DNA from: Rhodospirillales bacterium
GTDB lineage: Bacteria; Pseudomonadota; Alphaproteobacteria; Rhodospirillales; JAOUPW01
Direction of reading: 5' to 3'
Assembly (NCBI GenBank): GCA_029879665.1
Contig: JAOUPW010000181.1
Span: forward strand, 1 to 5,125
DNA length: 5,125 nt
A program made the position numbers and the translations under genes. Under the pieces are notes generated by a model. The model saw only the letters and a program-made list of their open reading frames with translations. It was not told the origin of the DNA and did no database searches. This document shows, in pieces, positions 1 through 5,125 of this stretch. The first letter of the stretch is position 1. The number at the start of each line of letters is the position of its first letter.

Positions 1-770
1 TGTTTCTTCCCCTTCACGACGACAATCCCCTGGACCGTATCCGTTTTCAGTACATGACCGTCGGCATTATCGGCGTCTGCGCCGCCGTGTTTTTCTTCCA
101 GATGACCCTGGACCCGCGCACGGAGCAGATTTTTGTTCTCGGTTTCGGTGCTATCCCGGCGGTAATTTTCGGCCATGCTGCCCTGCCCCCGGAACTGGCG
201 GGAGCGCCGGCGCCGGCGACCCTGGTGACCAGCATGTTTCTGCACGGCGGGTTCATGCACTTGCTCGGCAACATGTTGTTTCTTTGGGTGCTGGGCGACA
301 ACGTGGAAGACGCCCTGGGTCACAAGCGGTTTGTCATTTTCTATCTGCTGGCGGGCATCGCCGCCGCCATGGCCCACGCCATGAGCGACACGGCTTCGCA
401 AATTCCTATGATCGGAGCGTCAGGGGCGATTTCGGGCGTTATCGGCGCGTATCTGGTGCTGCACCCCAAGACCCGAATCAAGGTGCTGATTTCCTGGTTC
501 ATCGTTTGGCTCCCTGCTTATGTAGTGCTGGGGTTCTGGATCGGCTTTCAACTCCTCAGCGCCTCCATGGCCGCCGGCGGCGCGGGTGGCGGTATCGCCT
601 GGTGGGCCCACATCGGCGGCTTTATCGCCGGCGCATTGTTGATATTCCCCATGCGGCAAAAAGACGTCCCCCTGTTCGACCGTGGACGCGGCCGGATGGA
701 ATTACGCCTGGGCGCCGCCACGCGACGGAAACAACACCGCCCGGGCGGCAAGGGCGGGCCCTGGGGATAA
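1..770 (+). CDS. Rhomboid family intramembrane serine protease, lacking only the first base of its start codon
   Basis: Polytopic inner-membrane protease expected to cleave transmembrane substrates within the bilayer; the substrate is unknown. The reading frame is open upstream of the ATG at 54 and reads FLPLHDDNPLDRIRFQYM, a typical rhomboid N-terminus, so the true start is probably an NTG codon whose last two bases are window positions 1-2, giving about 256 residues. Numbering from that start, the catalytic serine is S141 in GASGAISG and the catalytic histidine is H204 in WWAHIGGF. The HxxxN motif of the oxyanion region is H87/N91 in HLLGN. A long first loop (PAVIFGHAALPPELAG) precedes it, as is usual for this bacterial subgroup. 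The last 28 or so residues form an Arg/Lys/Gly-rich tail, probably cytoplasmic. Both catalytic residues are present, so it should be active. It ends 54 bases before purL on the same strand, but shows no evident functional link to purine synthesis. Family call is firm; the start is inferred. Confidence 0.94.
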   Translation, partial: FLPLHDDNPLDRIRFQYMTVGIIGVCAAVFFFQMTLDPRTEQIFVLGFGAIPAVIFGHAALPPELAGAPAPATLVTSMFLHGGFMHLLGNMLFLWVLGDNVEDALGHKRFVIFYLLAGIAAAMAHAMSDTASQIPMIGASGAISGVIGAYLVLHPKTRIKVLISWFIVWLPAYVVLGFWIGFQLLSASMAAGGAGGGIAWWAHIGGFIAGALLIFPMRQKDVPLFDRGRGRMELRLGAATRRKQHRPGGKGGPWG

Positions 771-780
771 GCGCTCCTTA

Positions 781-828
781 ATGTTTATTGTCAAAGAGTA
801 CCAATCTGCTATGAAAACGCGATCATGA
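781..828 (+). other. Possible 15-codon upstream ORF overlapping the purL start
   Basis: An ATG at 781 opens a 15-codon frame ([15 protein letters not shown]) whose TGA stop (826-828) overlaps the purL ATG (825-827) in an ATGA arrangement typical of translational coupling. A second in-frame ATG lies at 811. The nearest purine run, GGGGA at 763-767, is 13 bases from the ATG at 781, too far for a good ribosome site. The peptide matches no leader I recognise. The same bases hold the candidate promoter, and if that is used the mini-ORF would not be in the message. Most likely chance. Confidence 0.15.
788..815 (+). promoter_or_regulatory. Putative sigma-70-type promoter for purL-bolA-grxD
   Basis: A -35-like TTGTCA (788-793, five of six consensus bases) is followed by a 16-base spacer and an extended -10-like element, TGC then TATGAA (807-815; the hexamer matches four of six). 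It sits in an AT-richer gap inside a GC-rich region, directly before purL. Transcription would be expected to begin near 821-825, almost on the purL ATG at 825, which would make the message leaderless or nearly so. This fits the lack of a Shine-Dalgarno sequence before purL. It is a pattern match by eye only; read-through from the rhomboid gene is the alternative. Confidence 0.4.
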
Positions 829-3044
829 GCGCAACCGCCCCCATCACCCCCGAAATCGTCGCCCAGCACGGCCTTTCCGAGGACGAATACGCCGAGGTCC
901 TTAGCATCATGGGCCGGGAGCCCAACATTACCGAGCTCGGCATCTTCTCGGTTATGTGGTCGGAACATTGTTCCTACAAATCATCGAAGAAATGGCTCAA
1001 GACCCTGCCCACCGAAGCGCCGTGGGTGATCTGCGGGCCGGGCGAAAACGCCGGCGTGATCGACATCGGCGACGGACAGGCGGTTATCTTCAAGATGGAA
1101 AGCCACAACCATCCCAGCTTCATCGAGCCCTACCAGGGCGCCGCCACCGGCGTCGGCGGCATCATGCGCGACGTCTTCACCATGGGCGCGCGCCCCATCG
1201 CCAATCTCAACGCGCTCCGCTTCGGCCATCCCGACCATCCCAAGACCCGGCATTTGGTTTCGGGCGTGGTCGCCGGGATCGGCGGCTACGGCAACTGCAT
1301 GGGGGTTCCCACCGTCGGCGGCGAATGCGAGTTCCATTCCGCTTACGACGGCAACATCCTGGTCAACGCCATGACCGTGGGACTGGCGGATGCCGATAAC
1401 ATTTTTTATTCCGCCGCCGCCGGCATCGGCAACCCGGTCGTCTACGTCGGCTCCAAGACCGGACGCGACGGCATTCACGGCGCGACCATGGCGTCCACGG
1501 AATTTTCCGAGGATTCGGAAGCCAAGCGCCCGACCGTGCAGGTCGGCGATCCGTTTACCGAAAAACTGCTGCTCGAAGCCTGCCTGGAACTGATGGCTAC
1601 CGACGCCATCGTCGCCATTCAGGACATGGGCGCGGCGGGGCTGACCTCGTCCAGTTTCGAGATGGCGTCGAAGGGCGGCGTCGGCGTCGAGCTGGACCTC
1701 GACCGGGTGCCGCAACGGGAAGAAAACATGACGGCCTATGAAATGATGCTGTCGGAAAGCCAGGAACGGATGTTGATGGTTCTCAAACCCGGCCGCGAGG
1801 ACGAAGCCCGGGCGATCTTCGAAAAATGGGAACTGGATTTCGCCATCATCGGCAAGCTGACCGACAGCGGGCATATGGTGCTACGTCACAAGGGCGGGAT
1901 CGTCGCCGACCTGCCCATCGATCCGCTGGCGCTGGCCTCGCCCGAATACGACCGTCCCTGGACGGAAACGCCCAAAGCCAAGCCGTCGCCGGCGAGTTCC
2001 GGCGCGGACACGCCCCCACTCGAAACGCTGAAAAAACTGCTCGCCAGCCCCAATCTGGCCTCGAAACGCTGGATCTGGGAACAGTACGACCACATGGTCA
2101 TGGCCGATACGGTGGCGCGCCCCGGTGGCGATGCGGCAGTGGTGCGCGTACACGGCACCCACAAGGCGCTTGCCATGACCAGCGATTGCACGCCGCGCTA
2201 TTGTTTCGCCGATCCCTTCGAAGGCGGCAAGCAGGCGGTGGCCGAAGCCTGGCGCAACCTGACCGCCACTGGCGCCACGCCCTTGGCCGTCACCGACAAC
2301 ATGAACTTCGGCAATCCGGAAAAACCCGATATCATGGGCCAGTTCGTCGGCTGCGTGAAAGGAATCGGCGAAGCCTGCCGGGAACTCGATTTCCCCGTAG
2401 TTTCCGGCAACGTCTCACTCTACAACGAAACCCAGGGGCAAGGCATTCTGCCGACCCCCACCATCGGTGGCGTTGGACTGCTGAAAAACGTCAACCTGCG
2501 CGCCTCCCTTTCCTTTGACGCCGAAGGCCGGGATATCGTCATGATCGGCGAAACCCGGGGCCATATTGGTCAATCTCTGTATCTGGAAATGGTTTCTGGT
2601 GAACAGGGCTTCGCTCCGCCTCCGGTGGATCTGAAGGCCGAACGCCGGAACGGCGATTTCGTGCGCGGCCTGATCGAATCCGGACGCGTCACCGTCTGCC
2701 ACGACCTTTCCGACGGCGGGCTTCTGGTCGCCGTCGCCGAAATGGCCATGGCCGGAGGCATCGGCGCCGAAATCACCCCACCCGGCGACGGCCATCTTAA
2801 CGGCTGGCTGTACGGCGAGGACCAGGGGCGCTATCTCATGGCCACCGACGACGCCGAGGCCATCCTCGCCGAAGCCCGGAAATCCGGGGTGCCTGCGGAA
2901 AAAATCGGCATTACGGGGGGTGGGGAGTTGACTGTCACCGGTTCAGGGACCATATCGGTATCGGAATTGCAGACCATCCATGAGGGCTGGCTGCCCGCTT
3001 ACATGGCGGCCCCGCAACGGGCCGATACAATTGGAGAAGCTTAA
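825..3044 (+). CDS. purL: Phosphoribosylformylglycinamidine synthase subunit PurL (small type)
   Basis: Cytoplasmic ATP-dependent enzyme of de novo purine synthesis: converts FGAR to FGAM with ammonia delivered from glutamine by PurQ, in a complex with PurS. At 739 residues it is the small PurL, lacking the fused glutaminase domain of the roughly 1,300-residue form. Visible motifs in order: the N-terminal SEHCSYKSS (46-54) with the conserved His48; KMESHNHPS (90-98) and GAATGVGG (105-112) of the first PurM/AIRS-like ATP-binding half; [16 protein letters not shown] (266-281); a Pro/Ser-rich linker near 380-398; then the second half with [11 protein letters not shown] (491-501), [12 protein letters not shown] (525-536) and CHDLSDGG (625-632). 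The frame is intact. The ATG at 825 gives a normal N-terminus although no Shine-Dalgarno lies upstream. purS and purQ are not in this window, so the subunits must be encoded elsewhere. The end runs into the BolA gene two bases later. Confidence 0.98.
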   Translation: MSATAPITPEIVAQHGLSEDEYAEVLSIMGREPNITELGIFSVMWSEHCSYKSSKKWLKTLPTEAPWVICGPGENAGVIDIGDGQAVIFKMESHNHPSFIEPYQGAATGVGGIMRDVFTMGARPIANLNALRFGHPDHPKTRHLVSGVVAGIGGYGNCMGVPTVGGECEFHSAYDGNILVNAMTVGLADADNIFYSAAAGIGNPVVYVGSKTGRDGIHGATMASTEFSEDSEAKRPTVQVGDPFTEKLLLEACLELMATDAIVAIQDMGAAGLTSSSFEMASKGGVGVELDLDRVPQREENMTAYEMMLSESQERMLMVLKPGREDEARAIFEKWELDFAIIGKLTDSGHMVLRHKGGIVADLPIDPLALASPEYDRPWTETPKAKPSPASSGADTPPLETLKKLLASPNLASKRWIWEQYDHMVMADTVARPGGDAAVVRVHGTHKALAMTSDCTPRYCFADPFEGGKQAVAEAWRNLTATGATPLAVTDNMNFGNPEKPDIMGQFVGCVKGIGEACRELDFPVVSGNVSLYNETQGQGILPTPTIGGVGLLKNVNLRASLSFDAEGRDIVMIGETRGHIGQSLYLEMVSGEQGFAPPPVDLKAERRNGDFVRGLIESGRVTVCHDLSDGGLLVAVAEMAMAGGIGAEITPPGDGHLNGWLYGEDQGRYLMATDDAEAILAEARKSGVPAEKIGITGGGELTVTGSGTISVSELQTIHEGWLPAYMAAPQRADTIGEA
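3033..3038 (+). promoter_or_regulatory. Ribosome binding site of the BolA gene, inside the end of purL
   Basis: GGAGAA lies 8 bases before the ATG at 3047 and is itself the Gly-Glu codons near the purL C-terminus. It supports the start at 3047 and suggests BolA translation is coupled to termination of purL translation at 3042-3044. Confidence 0.75.
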
Positions 3045-3046
3045 CG

Positions 3047-3286
3047 ATGGCTATGACCGCCGAAGATATCGAAAGCATGATCAAGGAGGCCATCCCCGGC
3101 GCCGCCGTCACCATCGAAGACCTGCGCGGCGATGGAGATCATTATTCCGCCCTGGTGGTTTCTCCCGCCTTCAAGGGTAAGAACCGGGTGCAACAGCATC
3201 AGATGGTCTATGCCGCGCTCAAGGGAAAAATGGGCGGAGACCTGCATGCGCTTGCCCTGCAAACCTCCGCGCCGGACGAAGCCTAA
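3047..3286 (+). CDS. BolA family protein (short, BolA2/IbaG-like)
   Basis: A 79-residue single-domain protein of the BolA family. Family members bind CGFS monothiol glutaredoxins and share a bridging [2Fe-2S] cluster, acting in iron-sulfur trafficking or iron sensing in the cytoplasm. Diagnostic segments are GDGDHYSALVVSPAFKGK (28-45), VQQHQMVYAAL (48-58) and the C-terminal DLHALALQT (65-73). His67 in LHAL is the position expected to be the cluster ligand, with His32 and His51 also conserved in style. The short length and the VVSPAFKGK turn resemble BolA2/IbaG more than classical E. coli BolA, which is longer. The start has a good Shine-Dalgarno at 8 bases; an alternative in-frame ATG at 3053 is less likely. 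It begins two bases after the purL stop and lies 21 bases before grxD, its predicted partner, so co-transcription is very likely. A DNA-binding role, reported for some BolA proteins, cannot be judged here. Confidence 0.95.
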   Translation: MAMTAEDIESMIKEAIPGAAVTIEDLRGDGDHYSALVVSPAFKGKNRVQQHQMVYAALKGKMGGDLHALALQTSAPDEA

Positions 3287-3298
3287 CGGATATTAGAA

Positions 3299-3303
3299 AA
3301 GGA
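3299..3303 (+). promoter_or_regulatory. Ribosome binding site of grxD
   Basis: AAGGA lies 4 bases before the ATG at 3308 and 7 bases before a second in-frame ATG at 3311. The spacing favours 3311 as the main start, which would shorten the protein by one methionine only. Confidence 0.6.
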
Positions 3304-3307
3304 ATTT

Positions 3308-3646
3308 ATGATGAACGACAGCCCCGCCGCCGCCCGCATCCAGCAGGAAATTGACGACAACGCCGTTGTCCTTTTCATGAAGGGATCACCGATGTTCCCG
3401 CAATGCGGGTTTTCCGCCGCCGTGGTCGGCGCGCTGACCAACATGCAGGTCAAGTTCAAGGGCATTGATGTTCTGACCGACCCTTCACTCCGCGATGGCA
3501 TCAAGCAGTTTTCCAACTGGCCAACCATTCCCCAGCTTTACATCAAGGGTGAATTTATTGGCGGCTGCGACATCGTCCGCGAAATGTACGAAAGCGGTGA
3601 ATTGCAGAAGCTATTCGAATCCAAAGGCGTCGAATTCGCCGCTTAA
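3308..3646 (+). CDS. grxD: Monothiol CGFS glutaredoxin (Grx4 family)
   Basis: A 112-residue class II glutaredoxin that with glutathione binds a [2Fe-2S] cluster, as a homodimer or with BolA, and passes it to target proteins; it has little classical disulfide reductase activity. The active site CGFS is at 33-36 (in MFPQCGFSAAVV), preceded by the conserved FMKG with Lys25. Further family marks are the cis-proline segment WPTIPQLYIKGEFIGG (71-86, Pro75) and the glutathione-binding GGCDIV (85-90) with a second cysteine, Cys87. Length is normal for the single-domain bacterial form. Two adjacent ATG codons open the frame; ribosome-site spacing slightly favours the second. It is the last gene of the purL-bolA-grxD unit and is followed 22 bases later by a strong terminator. 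Pairing with the BolA gene upstream supports a joint Fe-S role. Confidence 0.97.
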   Translation: MMNDSPAAARIQQEIDDNAVVLFMKGSPMFPQCGFSAAVVGALTNMQVKFKGIDVLTDPSLRDGIKQFSNWPTIPQLYIKGEFIGGCDIVREMYESGELQKLFESKGVEFAA

Positions 3647-3668
3647 AAACCTGTTTTCCGCGATACAG

Positions 3669-3704
3669 AAAACCCGGCCGGAGGCATCTCCCGCCGGGTT
3701 TTTT
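3669..3704. terminator. Rho-independent terminator shared by two convergent genes
   Basis: AAAACCCGGC (3669-3678) pairs perfectly with GCCGGGTTTT (3693-3702), and the T-run continues to 3704. The 14-base interior can extend the stem after a C/C mismatch: GGAG (3680-3683) pairs with CTCC (3688-3691) around a GCAT tetraloop. It follows grxD by 22 bases. On the minus strand the same hairpin is followed by four T residues, so it can also serve the opposing membrane-protein gene, probably less efficiently. That gene's stop codon (3705-3703) lies within the T-run. Confidence 0.92.
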
Positions 3705-5125
3705 ACGACCATACCGGCACAACCTGAAACAGTTTGAACGTTGTTCCCGCCGGAACCGGCAGACTGCGGAGCCAGGGCGGAAGATCCCCGTCGCCCAGGC
3801 GGTCGACAAAAGACGGCCTTGCCGTCTTTCCCTTATAAAGCTTCATTTCCGGCGCCGCCGTGCAGATCAAAACAAGGTCCACCTTGCGCCGGGTGACGAT
3901 ATCCCGCGCCGTATCCTCGTCTTCGGCGGTGAACAGATGGACTACGGCCAGGTTGCCTTCGTTGTTGCGGTGATATTGTCCAGCGAGCACCGCATGGGGC
4001 GTATAAAATAGAAGCTTCGCACCGAAATCGATAAACCCCGCGATAACCTTCGGCTGATCGCCCAAGCCGGGTCTGGCGTTCAGGGTTGAGGATACGGCTT
4101 GTATGTCGCAGCCCCGGGCGATTGGCGCGCCGTGCGCACCTTGGTGTTCCTGCGCCTTGTCCTGAAAACTCATCAGGACGCCCGCGAACCAAAACAGCGG
4201 TCCGAACAACAACAAAAGAGCAAACCGTGCCACGCCCCGCCGCCATCCGAGCCAATGTTCCCCCACAAAATGCCAAGGGAGACCGAGCAGCCAGGCCAGG
4301 GGAACGATGGCGAACAACTGAGCGAAAGCAAGCATCCGGATGCGGCTGAACCCCATCACCATTGACAGCAGGACAAACCCCGAGATCGCAAGCCACAGGG
4401 AAAACCGCCGCCCCCGGCTCCGGGCAAGAGCCCAGACGGTGGCGCATGTCGCCGCCAGCGGGCCCAGCACCCAAACCGGCGTCAGCCAGGGATCAGAGCG
4501 AAAAAGAAAGGCGACTGATCGGGTGGCCCCAACCTTGGCGATCCAAAGATCATTGAGCAGATGATCCACTTGGCCGTACGGTCCTGCCCGGCAGTCCGGA
4601 AACAGGATGAACAGAAAGGCGGCGGCGGCGATGGCCGCTACCAAAGTCCCGGCGAGACGAGCACCGTACGAAGCCGCATGATCCTTCAGGAAGCGGATAA
4701 TTCCCCAGAACAGAAAAACCGAGACGGCGCCGCCCACAAAGGCAATGGAAAAAGCATCGCAAGCAACGCTGAACAAGTTGCCTGACGGGTGGGCGACGGG
4801 CAGCAAGACAACCGCCGCCACGGCAAAAGCCGCCGCGTACTGGAAAGCCGCTTGGCCTGTACGATCCCCCCGGAGGATCCAGTGCAGGCAGAGCATGGCG
4901 TTGAAGGCGGCGATCCAAGGAAGAATTTCCGCCCCTACCCATAAACCCACCGTATGGATAACCCCGGCCAGAACGGCAATCCCCCGATGACCCGGAACTA
5001 GGATCATACGCAACAACAAGCCCAGAGAAAGCCCGGCAGTTAATAGTTGCCAATTATGGTGATCGACCCTGCCGGGGAAAAAATTGATCAGCACGGCCAA
5101 TGAAAGCATGGTGATCAGAACGGCC
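3703..5125 (-). CDS. Polytopic membrane protein, GT-C/STT3-like, 5' end outside the window
   Basis: A large inner-membrane protein without a certain function. The frame stays open to the window edge beyond the Met at 5109 (AVLIT precedes it, continuing a hydrophobic helix), so the gene is cut at its 5' end and at least 473 residues are present. Numbering from the 5109 Met, a GRVDHHNWQ motif (13-21) directly follows a membrane helix, resembling the metal-binding Asp-His-His loop of archaeal AglB/STT3-type GT-C glycosyltransferases. Then come about nine to eleven hydrophobic segments up to residue 314 and a CRAGPYGQVDHLL loop (173-185). A soluble C-terminal domain (about 315-468) contains VLAGQYHRNNEG (374-385) and VDLVLICTAAPE (410-421). 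From memory, alphaproteobacterial homologues begin with an acidic DD-type motif, which would be off-window here. The stop lies in the shared terminator. Gene identity is firm; the glycosyltransferase role is inferred, and a non-enzymatic membrane protein is possible. Confidence 0.85.
   Translation of the reverse strand, partial: AVLITMLSLAVLINFFPGRVDHHNWQLLTAGLSLGLLLRMILVPGHRGIAVLAGVIHTVGLWVGAEILPWIAAFNAMLCLHWILRGDRTGQAAFQYAAAFAVAAVVLLPVAHPSGNLFSVACDAFSIAFVGGAVSVFLFWGIIRFLKDHAASYGARLAGTLVAAIAAAAFLFILFPDCRAGPYGQVDHLLNDLWIAKVGATRSVAFLFRSDPWLTPVWVLGPLAATCATVWALARSRGRRFSLWLAISGFVLLSMVMGFSRIRMLAFAQLFAIVPLAWLLGLPWHFVGEHWLGWRRGVARFALLLLFGPLFWFAGVLMSFQDKAQEHQGAHGAPIARGCDIQAVSSTLNARPGLGDQPKVIAGFIDFGAKLLFYTPHAVLAGQYHRNNEGNLAVVHLFTAEDEDTARDIVTRRKVDLVLICTAAPEMKLYKGKTARPSFVDRLGDGDLPPWLRSLPVPAGTTFKLFQVVPVWS

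Noticed and set aside
737..757. GC-only palindrome (CCGCCCGGGCGG) near the end of the rhomboid gene as a terminator
   Set aside because: It lies within codons of the basic tail and has no following T-run; GC-rich palindromes of this size are common here.
284..781. 165-codon plus-strand frame overlapping the rhomboid gene
   Set aside because: Arg-rich shadow of the rhomboid frame, which carries the catalytic motifs here.
981..1874. 297-codon open frame on the minus strand across purL
   Set aside because: It is antisense to the well-supported purL coding sequence, and its His/Gly/Ala/Asp-rich product shows no domain. Such shadows are expected in GC-rich genes.
1826..2518. 230-codon plus-strand frame inside purL
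   Set aside because: Out of frame with conserved PurL motifs across its whole length; the product is Arg/Gly/His-rich and has no recognisable features.
2750..2762. 13-base sequence GGCCGGAGGCATC shared with the terminator at 3676-3688
   Set aside because: Short GC-rich match, one copy being inside conserved purL codons; most likely coincidence rather than a repeat element.
3833..4474. 213-codon minus-strand frame inside the membrane-protein gene
   Set aside because: Same strand but a different frame from the membrane protein; low-complexity Arg/Gly/Pro composition and no motif.

Overview
This is a GC-rich stretch of bacterial chromosome carrying ordinary housekeeping genes. The gene order purL, then a short BolA, then a CGFS glutaredoxin, together with the protein styles (small-type PurL, a rhomboid whose N-terminus carries FLPLHDDNPL), points to an alphaproteobacterium, possibly Rhodospirillales-like. 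That placement is inferred from gene content; there is no rRNA or other taxonomic marker here.

Layout. Bases 1-770 (+) encode a rhomboid intramembrane serine protease that lacks only the first base of its probable start codon. A 54-base AT-richer gap follows, with a plausible promoter and no clear Shine-Dalgarno site. Next come three co-directional genes: purL (825-3044), a BolA-family gene (3047-3286) and grxD (3308-3646), with gaps of 2 and 21 bases, so very likely one transcript. A strong hairpin terminator at 3669-3704 closes it. From the other side, a minus-strand gene for a large polytopic membrane protein (3703 to beyond 5125) converges on the same hairpin, and its stop codon lies inside the hairpin's T-run. 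Its 5' end is outside the window. No non-coding stretch reaches 300 bases, and I saw no tRNA, rRNA, CRISPR array or mobile element.

How the genes fit together. PurL is the synthetase subunit for the fourth step of purine synthesis and needs PurS and PurQ, which are not in this window. BolA and the CGFS glutaredoxin are known partners that share a [2Fe-2S] cluster in iron-sulfur trafficking and iron sensing. Their linkage to purL is a recurrent alphaproteobacterial arrangement, from memory, rather than a new system. The least understood gene is the minus-strand membrane protein, which looks like a GT-C-fold (STT3/AglB-like) glycosyltransferase-type protein of undefined substrate. I found no convincing undescribed system; the points worth a second look are that membrane protein, the purL 5' region and the shared terminator.
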